Assembly: GCA_029266615.1 (NCBI GenBank)
Contig: JAQSWN010000031.1
Span: forward strand, 1 to 64,000
DNA from: Polyangiaceae bacterium
GTDB lineage: Bacteria; Myxococcota_A; Polyangia; Polyangiales; Polyangiaceae
Length of the DNA: 64,000 nucleotides
Direction: 5' to 3'
The notes under the pieces: generated by a model
Databases searched by the model: none
Told to the model about the DNA's origin: nothing
Seen by the model: the letters and a program-made list of their open reading frames with translations, nothing else
Translations under genes and position numbers: made by a program
In this document: in pieces, positions 7,695 to 16,044 of the stretch
Layout: the number at the start of each line of letters is the position of its first letter
How positions within the stretch are numbered: the stretch's first letter is position 1

Positions 7695-9158
7695 ATGCTC
7701 ACTCAGCGCGATCCGAACAGGCCCGACAAGCTCGACACGCACCAGAAGGCGCTGGCGATCAACCTTGACGCCAAACGGTACGGGACGTTCGCAGAGATTG
7801 GCGCGGGCCAGGAGGTGGTGCGCTGGTTCTTCCGCGTCGGCGGCGCCGCCGGCACCATCGCCAAGAGCATCAGCGCGTACGACATGGCGGTGAGCGACGC
7901 AATCTATGGTCAGACTCAGCGCTACGTCGCACGGCAGCGGCTGGAGAGCATGCTCAACTACGAGCACGATCTGAACCTGAAGCGACTCCGCGATGCGCGG
8001 GGGGACACGACTTCGTTCTTCGCGTTCGCGGACACGGTCTCCGCGCGCAACTTCAAGGGGACGAACGAGTGCCACGGCTGGATGGGCGTGAAGTTTCAAG
8101 CGCACCCTCGCGACCAAGACAGCGAGATTATCATCCACGTGCGCATGCTGGACACGGAGAACGCGCTCCAGCAGGAGGCGCTCGGTATCGTGGGCGTGAA
8201 CCTCCTCTATGGTGCGTTCTTCATGCACCACGATCCGGATCGGCTCGTCGAGTCCCTGCTGGACAACTTGAATACGCAGCGCATCGAGATCGACATGATC
8301 GAGTTCTCGGGCATCGAGTTCCGCCACGTGGACAACCGAGTGATGAGCTTGAAGCTGGTGCAGCTCGGGCTGTCGGGCGCGGCCATGTTCGGTCCCAAGG
8401 GCCAGGTGCTCCAGCCGGCGGAAGTGTTGTACAAAAAGCCGGTATTGGTGGAGCGCGGCAGCTTCCGCCCGGTGTGCCACGTGAACATCGACATGCTCAA
8501 GGCGGCTCACGAGGAGTTCGAGAAGACGCTCGCGCCCGGGGAGCACATCGTGGAGCTGGCCGAGATCACGATGCGCAATCTCATCGTCGGAGGGCAGATA
8601 GACTACCGCGACTTCTTGGCCCGAGCGGACGTGCTGGCGGCCGCCGGCAAGACCGTGCTCATCTCGGACTACTTCGAGTACTATCGCTTGGCGGCGTACT
8701 TGCGAAAGCACACGTCGCGACCCATCGCGATAACGCTCGGCGCGGGCAGCCTGCAAACGCTGTTCGACGAGAAGTACTACGCGGATTTGGACGGAGGGAT
8801 TTTGGAGTCCTTCGGGCGGCTCTTCAAGAACGACCTCAAGCTCTACGTGTACCCGTTCCTGGATCCGGACACGGGCAAGCTGAGCAAGGTGGACAACTTG
8901 GAGGTAGCGAAGGAGCTGACCAAGCTGTACGGCCACCTCGTTGATCGCGGCTGCATTCTGCAGCTGGAGAACTACGACCCCAACTGCCTGAACATCTTCT
9001 CGCGGGACGTGCTGGACCGAATCAAAGCGGGCGATTCGAGCTGGGAGCAGATGGTGCCGGAGGAGATCGCGGAGATCATCAAGCGGCGCGGCTTCTTCGG
9101 ATGTAAGAAGTCCGCCGAGGCGCTGGCCGCGACGCCGGAGCGACGCTACGACAATTGA
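7695..9158 (+). CDS. Conserved 487-residue protein of unknown function
   Basis: This soluble protein (no signal peptide, no membrane helix) has the look of a highly conserved family: near-uniform codon quality and blocks such as FAEIGAGQEVVRWFFRVGGAAGTIAKS (residues 32 onward), SFRPVCHVNIDML, GGILESFGRLFKNDLKLYVYP and a CKKS near the C-terminus. I recall close relatives in many bacteria under inconsistent names, including a nicotinamide-nucleotide adenylyltransferase, but I see no HxGH or similar nucleotidyltransferase motif, so I do not accept that name. A ribosome site GAGGG lies just upstream. Its last 13 bp overlap the convergent sugar kinase. Confidence 0.8.
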   Translation: MLTQRDPNRPDKLDTHQKALAINLDAKRYGTFAEIGAGQEVVRWFFRVGGAAGTIAKSISAYDMAVSDAIYGQTQRYVARQRLESMLNYEHDLNLKRLRDARGDTTSFFAFADTVSARNFKGTNECHGWMGVKFQAHPRDQDSEIIIHVRMLDTENALQQEALGIVGVNLLYGAFFMHHDPDRLVESLLDNLNTQRIEIDMIEFSGIEFRHVDNRVMSLKLVQLGLSGAAMFGPKGQVLQPAEVLYKKPVLVERGSFRPVCHVNIDMLKAAHEEFEKTLAPGEHIVELAEITMRNLIVGGQIDYRDFLARADVLAAAGKTVLISDYFEYYRLAAYLRKHTSRPIAITLGAGSLQTLFDEKYYADLDGGILESFGRLFKNDLKLYVYPFLDPDTGKLSKVDNLEVAKELTKLYGHLVDRGCILQLENYDPNCLNIFSRDVLDRIKAGDSSWEQMVPEEIAEIIKRRGFFGCKKSAEALAATPERRYDN

Positions 9159-10069
9159 GCGATGCTCTGGGGCGCGGCCGGAGGCTCCCCCGCGGCGAGC
9201 TCTGCCAGCGCCAAAGCTCCGGCGATACCCGCCCGTTGACCTAGTAGAGGCGGCACGACGTACGAGTCGATTCCGTGAACGAGAGCGTCCGCCGAGACGT
9301 AGCCCCCCAGCGAGCGCAGCAAGTGCGAGCGCACGAGCGGAAAGAGCTGCTCGGCTTGCATGACCCCGCCGCCCAAAATCACCCGCTCCGGCGAAAGCAC
9401 GAGAACGAGCGTGGTGAGCGCGGAGGCGACGTAACGCGCCTGCAAATCCCACGCGGGGTGCGGAGCCGGCAGCGTCTCCGCCCGACACCCCCAGCGTCGC
9501 TCGAGGGCGGGCCCCGAAGCGACGCCCTCCCAGCAACGTCCGCCGTGGAATGGGCAAACGCCCTCGAAGCTCGCGTCGTCCGGCTCCCGCGGCAACAGCA
9601 GGTGACCCATCTCCGGGTGGACCAAGCCATGGGCCAACTTACCGCCGACCAGCGCGCCACCGCCAATGCCGGTGCCGATGGTCACGTAGAGCGCTGTATC
9701 CAAACCTCGGGCCGCGCCCCAGCGAGACTCTCCCAGCACCGCGCCGTTCACGTCCGTGTCGAACCCGAGCGGCACGCCGAGCGCTTGCTGCAGGGGACCG
9801 ACCACGTCTGCGTTCGCCCAACCGGGCTTGGGAGTGGTGGTGACGTGACCATAGCCGGGAGTGCCGCGCCGCAGCTCGATGGGGCCGAAGCACCCGACTC
9901 CCAAAGCTTCGACCTTCGGTTGATTGCGAAAGAAATCGATGCAACGGCCGAGCGTCTCGGCGGGCGTGGTCGTGGGCAAGCGAACCTGGGCTCGCAGATC
10001 GTCCGGTCCGGTCCCCACTGCACACACGAATTTGGTGCCGCCGGCTTCGATCGCTCCGTACAACGACAT
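9146..10069 (-). CDS. ROK-family sugar kinase, probably fructokinase-like
   Basis: The 307-residue protein is a ROK kinase, an ATP-dependent sugar kinase using a cytoplasmic hexose. It shows the N-terminal phosphate-binding loop GAIEAGGTKF (residues 5-14), the catalytic region GFDTDVNGAVLGE, the ATP loop TIGTGIGGG, and the zinc site HPEMGH followed by CPFHGGRCWEG. The EAGGTKF start and the CPFHG spacing are those of bacterial fructokinases rather than glucokinases, so fructose is the best guess. GGGGAGG just before ATG 10069 is a strong ribosome site. It lies 102 bp downstream of the ATP-grasp gene on the same strand and may be co-transcribed with it. Confidence 0.88.
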   Translation of the reverse strand: MSLYGAIEAGGTKFVCAVGTGPDDLRAQVRLPTTTPAETLGRCIDFFRNQPKVEALGVGCFGPIELRRGTPGYGHVTTTPKPGWANADVVGPLQQALGVPLGFDTDVNGAVLGESRWGAARGLDTALYVTIGTGIGGGALVGGKLAHGLVHPEMGHLLLPREPDDASFEGVCPFHGGRCWEGVASGPALERRWGCRAETLPAPHPAWDLQARYVASALTTLVLVLSPERVILGGGVMQAEQLFPLVRSHLLRSLGGYVSADALVHGIDSYVVPPLLGQRAGIAGALALAELAAGEPPAAPQSIAQLS

Positions 10070-10171
10070 GCCTCCCCATCATGGCATGGCGGACCCGGAC
10101 CCGTCCGCCCATGGCCGTACATGGCCCCGCAGTTTTCGCGTCATTCAGCCCCAGCCAGCCGGCGTCGCGGC

Positions 10172-11500
10172 TCAAGCTCGATTCAGAGCGATGACGTTGA
10201 GGAACCGTAGCGGGTGCCGGGCGACGTCTCGCGCGATGTTCATCTTGTCGAAGAGCGCCGGCAACGGGTCGTCGGCGTCGACCACCGCGTCCACGTGGCG
10301 CTGTCGCTCGCGAAAGTGCTGCCACTTTTGCCATTCTTGCGGGCTGAGCGCACCCGAGACGCGCTGGGAGCGGAGCAGCAGCTTCAGCGCGGCGCCGTGC
10401 GCGTAGGCGGTCACTTCGTCCGCGCCATTGTTCGCCGCCGCGGGTAGCGGGAGGTCTAGCGGCTGCCCGATCGCGTCGCGGTAAGCGAGCAGCGGCAGCG
10501 GCAAGCCACGGGCGATGTCGAAGCCCATCTGGTTATAAAAGCGAGGGTTGAAGTCGATGAGCAAGCGGCGCGCGCCGTCTTCGACGAACTCGGCCTCGAA
10601 GGTGCCACTGAACCCGACCCGCTGCGTGAGGAGCTGGAGGCGCTGCACCAACTCTTCGCTCGGCGCCGCGGCTTCGAAGCAGACACCGATGCCGAGGCGA
10701 CGCGGCCATTGCAGCACCTTGCGCATGCTGCGCGTGCCGACGATACGCCCGTCTCGCACGTGACCACAGATGCTGTAGATGCCGGTGGTCGCGGCGTCGG
10801 TGAAGAACTCTTGAATGATGGGGCGAGTCACCGATGCGTCGTAGTCACGGAGCTCTTGTCCGAACGCTTCGCCCGAGACGTGCTCGTAGGTTCGAACCAG
10901 CTGGTCGCGCTCTTTGACCAATGCACCCTTCACGCGCGGATCGAACAAGACCTGCGTCGTTGGCTTGACCAGCAGCGGGAAGCGCGCCTCTCGGGCCAGC
11001 TGCTCCACCTCGGCGAGCGAGCTCGGCATCCAGCTCTGCGGCGTCGAGAGACCAACCGCGGCGGCGTGCTCGCGCAGCAGGCGCTTGTTCAACAGCGAGT
11101 GAAGCACGGTGACGTCTGGCAAGCCGAGGTAGAAATAATCGGACAGCTCGTCGCGGTGCAGCGAGTAGAGGAAGGCCGTGTCGTCGCAGGTCGGGAGGAG
11201 CACGTAGGGTCCGCGACGCCGGCCGAGCGCCAGTAGCCATTCCACGAAACGCGCCGTGTCGCGCACCGGCGGACAGCGCACGTGCTCGGTCGCATACTTG
11301 GACGCGCTCGCGGTCGTGAAGCGCGCCGGATCCGCCGTCGTTACCGGAACGCCGTTGCGGCCGAGGTTGCGCACGGCGGCCAACGTGCCGTGGTAGCCAG
11401 GCATGGTCAGTAAGACCTTGGGCCTGGCGCCTTCCGCCGAGCGTAGAGGCCGCTTCGCGAAGCGGGCCGCAGAGCCCGCGCTGCTCGGAAAGTGGCTCAT
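10172..11500 (-). CDS. ATP-grasp carboxylate-amine ligase
   Basis: This 442-residue protein has the ATP-grasp layout: a pre-ATP domain (residues 25-130, starting VLLTMPGYHGTLAAVRNLGRNG), an ATP-binding part with LLVKPTTQV (Lys for ATP) and RPIIQEFF, and the metal-binding end EAEFVEDGARRLLIDFNPRFYNQ (acidic residue plus N-P-R). Members of this group join a carboxylate to an amine through an acyl phosphate, often an amino acid or peptide. The substrate is not visible. It follows, on the same strand, a diaminopimelate-decarboxylase-like gene with 117 bp between. That pairing suggests a small amino-acid-derived product or modification, which is inference. Confidence 0.82.
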   Translation of the reverse strand: MSHFPSSAGSAARFAKRPLRSAEGARPKVLLTMPGYHGTLAAVRNLGRNGVPVTTADPARFTTASASKYATEHVRCPPVRDTARFVEWLLALGRRRGPYVLLPTCDDTAFLYSLHRDELSDYFYLGLPDVTVLHSLLNKRLLREHAAAVGLSTPQSWMPSSLAEVEQLAREARFPLLVKPTTQVLFDPRVKGALVKERDQLVRTYEHVSGEAFGQELRDYDASVTRPIIQEFFTDAATTGIYSICGHVRDGRIVGTRSMRKVLQWPRRLGIGVCFEAAAPSEELVQRLQLLTQRVGFSGTFEAEFVEDGARRLLIDFNPRFYNQMGFDIARGLPLPLLAYRDAIGQPLDLPLPAAANNGADEVTAYAHGAALKLLLRSQRVSGALSPQEWQKWQHFRERQRHVDAVVDADDPLPALFDKMNIARDVARHPLRFLNVIALNRA

Positions 11501-11617
11501 GGGATCATGCAGCGTTCAGCATTGCTCAGCACGCTCACGCCGGCAGCAGCGCCACACAGGTCCGAGCCTCGCGAGCTGTCGCGCCCGAAGTGACCACCTG
11601 TGCGGTGACGCACGTCC

Positions 11618-13099
11618 CTACCGTTGCAGCTCATCGAACGCCAGCAGGTCGTCGAAGGTTTCAGCACGCCGGAGTACGTGGGCCTGCCCGTCATGAACGG
11701 TCACGATCGCAGGCCGGGGAAACGAAAATGACGTGGAAAACGGAACGAAATAAGCCCCTGCGTCCATGACCAGCAGATGATCGCCGGGCTCGAGCGCGGG
11801 CAGGCGGACCCCCCAGTGCAAGGTATCGCCCGGCGTGCAGATCGGGCCGGCGAGCGCGTGCAGACGCTCGGACCGCCCTCCACACCGGCTCGCCACGAAC
11901 AGTTGGTGATACTCGCTGCGGCAGCTGTCCGCCAAATTGATGCCCGCATCCAAAATGGCGTAGAGGCGCTCGCTGTCCGCCTTCAAGCTCTGAACCTTCG
12001 TGACCAACAACTGCGCGTCGCTCGTCACGGACCGGCCCGGCTCGAGCAGCACGCGCGGAGCCGGACGGCTCAAGCGAGCGAAATGGCTCGCGACTCGCTC
12101 GCTGATGAGCGCGACGTGCCGCTCGATACCGAGCGCACGGGACGGCTCGGGAGCCGCGATATCTCGACCGAAAGTGCGGTTATAGCGGACCTCTTTGTCG
12201 GAGAGACCCCGCACGCTAGGGGACGCGAGGCTTCCACCGAGGTTCAGCAGCGTGAGGTCGAGGCCGAGGCCCTCGCGCAGCTCGTCCACGAAGGCGAGCG
12301 CTTGGTCGACGAACGTCGTGACGTCCGCCTCCGAGCGCAGCATGCCCCCGCGGTGCGCGTGGAGGCCCACGACGTCCAGCGCGCCGCTGCCCACGGCTTC
12401 TTCGAACACGCGACGGGCCATGCCGCCCGCCACGGGCGTGCCGAATTGACCGGACCAACCCTCCCCCACCGTGACTCGAACTCCAACGCGCGGCCGCCGC
12501 CCGAGCTCGCGCGCGATGCGCACGACGCGCTCGAGCTCTTCGCGGTGGTTCACGTTGAGAAGTAATATGTCGCTCTGAATCGCGTCCCGGAGCGAAGCGT
12601 CGGATTTGACGGGACCGTTGTACACGATGCGCTCCGGCGCGAAGCCGAGCTTCTGCGCGAGCCAAAGCTCGTAGTGAGAGATCACCTCGGCGCCGAGGCC
12701 CTCTTCACGAAGCATGGCGATGACGCCCGGCACCGGGTTGGTCTTGAACGAGTAGAAAACGTCGACGGAGGTGGGGCCGCGCGCCGCCTCGGTCATGAAA
12801 CGGCGCGCGTTGTCGCGCAGGCGCGCGGCGTTGACCACGTGAAGCGGGGAACCGAAGCGCTCCGTGAGCGAAGCAAAGCTCACCCCGTGCAACGTCAGCT
12901 CGCCGCTGGGTTCACGCGAGAGACCAAAGTGCTCGGGCGAGATGCCCGTTGCCGGTCGGGCCTGTGCCTGGACGGCCGCCCGTAGCCCCCGCTTGACCGC
13001 TCCCTTGGACGCGCGGGCAAAGTCAGAGAGAGTGAACGGTCGTGCCAAAGCACTGAAACCTAACACGAGCGCCTGACGGAAGCGGCGCCCGGAGCGCAC
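11618..13099 (-). CDS. Type III PLP decarboxylase related to diaminopimelate/ornithine decarboxylase
   Basis: The 493-residue enzyme has the alanine-racemase-type barrel with PLP lysine Lys119 in FYSFKTNP, the phosphate-binding region HAHRGGM, EPGRSV, and a C-terminal beta domain with GPICTPGDTL and MDAGAY. In true LysA the dimer-active-site motif is C-E-S-x-D. Here it is C-T-P-G-D, so the substrate is probably not meso-diaminopimelate. About 75 extra residues precede the domain. The start is GTG 13099, directly beside the G-rich repeat. With the downstream ATP-grasp gene it could form a decarboxylated amino acid and ligate it. Nothing here suggests lysine synthesis, since no other lys/dap gene is near. 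Confidence 0.85.
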   Translation of the reverse strand: MRSGRRFRQALVLGFSALARPFTLSDFARASKGAVKRGLRAAVQAQARPATGISPEHFGLSREPSGELTLHGVSFASLTERFGSPLHVVNAARLRDNARRFMTEAARGPTSVDVFYSFKTNPVPGVIAMLREEGLGAEVISHYELWLAQKLGFAPERIVYNGPVKSDASLRDAIQSDILLLNVNHREELERVVRIARELGRRPRVGVRVTVGEGWSGQFGTPVAGGMARRVFEEAVGSGALDVVGLHAHRGGMLRSEADVTTFVDQALAFVDELREGLGLDLTLLNLGGSLASPSVRGLSDKEVRYNRTFGRDIAAPEPSRALGIERHVALISERVASHFARLSRPAPRVLLEPGRSVTSDAQLLVTKVQSLKADSERLYAILDAGINLADSCRSEYHQLFVASRCGGRSERLHALAGPICTPGDTLHWGVRLPALEPGDHLLVMDAGAYFVPFSTSFSFPRPAIVTVHDGQAHVLRRAETFDDLLAFDELQR

Positions 13100-13129
13100 G
13101 TAAATGCGTATCTTTTCGACGCACCGTCA

Positions 13130-13705
13130 TTGTTCCGCCCCGGCGCCCAGCCAGGCCAGCCAGGCCAGTCAGGAGGGAGGGCCAGTCAGGGAGGGCGGGA
13201 GGGCGGGAGGGCGGGAGGGCGGGAGGGCGGGAGGGCGGGAGGGCGGGAGGATCAGTCGCTCCCTTTTCGCAGGCGCCGCGGAGCGCGCTTAGTTGCGTCG
13301 CGGGCGCTGTGCTCCCGACTGCGGGCGCCTTGGGGCTGGCGTGGTAGACTCCAAGGTGGACTCTGTCGCGAGCTTTCTGAAGCCTGGCTCGTCGCGACCG
13401 TGGGCATCGTTGCCTACGCGTGGGTAGACCTGCGGTATAACCCTGGGCTGACGCAGGAGACAGCGTTCACGTTGACGCCGGACGTGACCCGCTTTGCGGA
13501 TCTTTGGGATTGGGGCGGGCGTCTCCTGCACCATGGCGCGTTTGGGCTCCTCGCCTTAAACGCGCTGGCGCTGGGAGGCATCCTCGCGCTCGCGCTTCGC
13601 GGCGTGCTGACAACGCTCCGGCGGCTGCGCAATCCATACGAGGAACAGCGTGTCAGCATCGTCCCCGCTTCGGTTCCGACCAGTGTGCCGCCGCCCGCGC
13701 CTTAG
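13130..13705 (+). CDS. Small membrane protein, start unresolved
   Basis: The frame is clearly coding from about 13365 to the TAG at 13703-13705, with helices near AWLVATVGIVAYAWVDL and GAFGLLALNALALGGILAL and a proline-rich tail. Upstream, the only usual starts are TTG 13130, which would translate the G-rich repeat into GGREGGRA low-complexity sequence, and GTG 13400, which would cut the first helix. A CTG near 13310-13330 is possible. Codon use between 13250 and 13360 is poor, so I doubt the long form. Its stop overlaps the convergent aminotransferase by 4 bp. No family recognised. Confidence 0.5.
   Translation: MFRPGAQPGQPGQSGGRASQGGREGGRAGGREGGRAGGREDQSLPFRRRRGARLVASRALCSRLRAPWGWRGRLQGGLCRELSEAWLVATVGIVAYAWVDLRYNPGLTQETAFTLTPDVTRFADLWDWGGRLLHHGAFGLLALNALALGGILALALRGVLTTLRRLRNPYEEQRVSIVPASVPTSVPPPAP
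13193..13248. repeat. Seven perfect tandem copies of an 8-bp G-rich unit
   Basis: GGGCGGGA is repeated seven times without change, preceded by related G-runs at 13173-13195. The top strand can form G-quadruplexes. The array lies between the decarboxylase start (13099, leftward) and the small membrane protein. Each unit is not a multiple of three, so loss or gain of a copy would shift any frame read through it. Confidence 0.9.
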
Positions 13706-14922
13706 GCCTCTTCCGCGAGCCAGCGCCGGATACGCTCGCAAGCTTCGCGGAGGCGAGGTGGATCTTCGATCAGCGCGAAGCGCACGTAGCCGTCGCCGCC
13801 CGGGCCGAAGCAAACCCCGGGTGACGCCGCGACGTGGGCCCTCTCGATGAGGCTCTTCACCGCGGCCATGGATCCGCGCTCGCGCCACGCCGCGGGCAAC
13901 GGCGCCCATACGAACATGGTGCTGCTCGGCTCTGCCACGTCCGCCCACCCCGCCTCCCGCAAGCCCTCGACGAGCGCGGCGGCGCGCGCGCGATACAGGT
14001 CGCGCAGGTCGCTCGCGATGCGGTCGCCGTGAGTGAGCGCCCAGGCGGCGGCGTGCTGCAGGGGTGCGAAGCCGCCGTAGTCCAAGTAGCTCTTCATGTG
14101 TGCGAGCGCGCCGACCATTCGGCGGTTGCCAACCACGAACCCAACGCGCCAGCCCGGCATGTTGTAGCTCTTGGACAAGGAGCACACCTCGACCGCAAAC
14201 TCTTTCACCTCCGCCTCGGGCATGCCGCAGTCGAAGATGCTGGGCGCGAACCGAGCGCGGAAGTCCAGGTCCGCGTAGGCTAGGTCGTGCAAGAGGAGCG
14301 CGCCACTCTGCTGCACGACGCGCACGAGCTCCATGAGCTCCGCCCGGCTGACGCCGCGACCAGTTGGGTTTTGGGGATAGTTCGCGATGACGAGCTTGGC
14401 GCGACCGCCGCGGGCCTCGACGCGGGCAAGCGCCTGCGCGACCGCTTCCGCGGGAGCGATCGCGGCGCGCGCCTCGTACGGCTCGACCTCCGCTCCGGCG
14501 ATGCGCGGCCCGCTCGCGTGAATCGGATAGCAAGGGTCGGGCGATACGACGATGTCGCCAGGGCTCAGCGCGGCAAAGCAGAAATGACTGATGCCTTCTT
14601 TGGCGCCCAAGCAAACGACCACTTCCTTCTCCGCGTCGAAGGTGGTGCGGTAGCGCCGCTGGTACCAGCCGCAGATCGCTTGCCTCAGCTCGGGGACGCC
14701 GGAGCCCGGGTGGTACCGGTGGTTTTCCGCCACGTTCGCGCCCGCGTGCAGCACTTCCACGATGGCGGGCGGAGGCGGGCGGTCCGGGTTGCCGAGCCCG
14801 AGGTCGATGAGATCGGCTCCCGCCGCGAGGGCTTCGGCCTTGGCGGCGTCCGTCGTGACGAACGCGTAAGGCGGGAGCGAGTCCGCCCGAGGAAACGCCC
14901 AGCTCCGAGCAATAGTAGGCAT
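13702..14922 (-). CDS. alaC: Class I/II aminotransferase, AlaC type
   Basis: This 406-residue PLP aminotransferase matches the AlaC (glutamate-pyruvate aminotransferase) group. It opens with a short lead to SLPPYAF, then DLGLGNPD, the PLP-stacking region LGAKEGISHF, NYPQNPTG, the tyrosine region HDLAYADLDF, and the PLP lysine in SLSKSYNMPGWRVGF. Substrate motifs are shared with LL-diaminopimelate aminotransferase-like proteins, so alanine synthesis is likely but not proven. I use ATG 14922 because it gives the same N-terminal length as AlaC. ATG 14937 and GTG 14946 are in frame upstream. Confidence 0.85.
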   Translation of the reverse strand: MPTIARSWAFPRADSLPPYAFVTTDAAKAEALAAGADLIDLGLGNPDRPPPPAIVEVLHAGANVAENHRYHPGSGVPELRQAICGWYQRRYRTTFDAEKEVVVCLGAKEGISHFCFAALSPGDIVVSPDPCYPIHASGPRIAGAEVEPYEARAAIAPAEAVAQALARVEARGGRAKLVIANYPQNPTGRGVSRAELMELVRVVQQSGALLLHDLAYADLDFRARFAPSIFDCGMPEAEVKEFAVEVCSLSKSYNMPGWRVGFVVGNRRMVGALAHMKSYLDYGGFAPLQHAAAWALTHGDRIASDLRDLYRARAAALVEGLREAGWADVAEPSSTMFVWAPLPAAWRERGSMAAVKSLIERAHVAASPGVCFGPGGDGYVRFALIEDPPRLREACERIRRWLAEEA

Positions 14923-15006
14923 GTCGCGGCAGGCCATGCGTACCACGGCCCCGTCGACGAAGCAGGCTCGAATGCCGCGGTCGTGCTAGGCGTGTGAGTT
15001 CCCTCC

Positions 15007-16044
15007 ATGGCCCGTTACGAGATTCGCGGGGCAGTGCCGACCGACCTCGGTGAGCTGCTCCGCTTGGCCCGTCACCTCAACTCGGTCAACCTCCCCCACG
15101 AGGCCGGGCACATCACGCGCTTGCTGGAGACGTCCGAGAAAAGCTTCACCGGACAGATCGAGAACCCGCGACGGCGTAAGTACGTCTTTCTGATTCGCGA
15201 CCTCGAGCGCGCGGAAGCGGTCGGAACTTCTATGATCGTGGCCCAGCTCGGCCGCCGCGACGCGCCCTACATCTACCTGGACGTGAGCACCGAGGAAAAG
15301 TACTCGAGCTCCACCGACAAGCACTTTCACCATCGCGTGCTGCGCATCGGGTTTTCGTACGATGGGCCCACCGAGCTCGGCGGCTTGGTGGTGCACCCCG
15401 AGCATCGACGCGCAGACGAAAAGCTCGGCCTGCTCATTTCGTACGTACGCTTCGCGTTCATCGCTACTCACCGGGACTTGTTCAAGAACGAGCTCCTCGC
15501 GGAGCTGATGCCGCCGCTGCAACCCGACGGAACGAGCCACCTATGGGAAGCTTTCGGCCGCCGCTTCACGGGCATGAGCTACGCGGAGGCGGATCTCCGC
15601 TCCAGCGAGGACAAGACGTTCATTCGCGACTTGTTCCCTCGGGGTGAGGTGTACGCGAGCCTGCTCTCGCAAGACGCGCAGGACGTCATCGGCAAAGTTG
15701 GCGCGCAAACGCGAGGCGTCGAGCGAATGCTGCGGCGGGTCGGCTTTCGCTACGCCGAGCGCATCGATCCGTTCGACGGCGGGCCACACTTCGTGGCGAG
15801 CGCCGACGAAGTTTCGCTGATCCAGGGTACTCGCGCGTTACCGTTCGCGGGCGTGCTGGGCGAAGGTGACGGCGGCGCGAAGGCGCGCGCTCTGGTGACT
15901 CGGGAGACGAAGCAGGCGCCCTACTTCCGCGCCGTCGCTTGCCGCTTCACCGAGCGCGAAGGACAACTTCTGCTGCCGGCCGACTTCGCGGAGCTGCTCG
16001 GGGCGAGCCCGGGCGAGCCGCTGGGCTTGCTCCCCCTGCCCTAA
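15007..16044 (+). CDS. Arginine N-succinyltransferase-like protein (AstA family)
   Basis: The 345-residue protein looks like AstA, which transfers succinyl from succinyl-CoA to the alpha-amino group of arginine in the AST arginine-degradation route. Conserved blocks are RYEIRGAVPTDL at the start, LLETSEKSF, ELGGLVVHPEHRR (CoA-binding), FKNELLAELMPPL and GRRFTGMSYAEAD. The length matches the family. No astB, astD, astE or astC gene is adjacent, so it stands alone here. Acylation of another amine is possible. It ends one base before the stop of the convergent secreted protein. Confidence 0.82.
   Translation: MARYEIRGAVPTDLGELLRLARHLNSVNLPHEAGHITRLLETSEKSFTGQIENPRRRKYVFLIRDLERAEAVGTSMIVAQLGRRDAPYIYLDVSTEEKYSSSTDKHFHHRVLRIGFSYDGPTELGGLVVHPEHRRADEKLGLLISYVRFAFIATHRDLFKNELLAELMPPLQPDGTSHLWEAFGRRFTGMSYAEADLRSSEDKTFIRDLFPRGEVYASLLSQDAQDVIGKVGAQTRGVERMLRRVGFRYAERIDPFDGGPHFVASADEVSLIQGTRALPFAGVLGEGDGGAKARALVTRETKQAPYFRAVACRFTEREGQLLLPADFAELLGASPGEPLGLLPLP

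Noticed and set aside
7332-9557. 741-residue leftward open frame opposite the 487-residue protein
   Set aside because: Antisense frame of a GC-rich gene; its Arg/Ala/His-rich translation has no motif and the opposite strand is clearly coding.
11618-13099. Call as lysA for lysine synthesis
   Set aside because: The C-E-S-x-D motif is changed, there is a long N-terminal extension, and no lysine genes are near.
13104-13292. Short frame MRIFSTHRHCS and its repeat-coded tail
   Set aside because: It is mostly the G-rich repeat in translation and has no coding signature.
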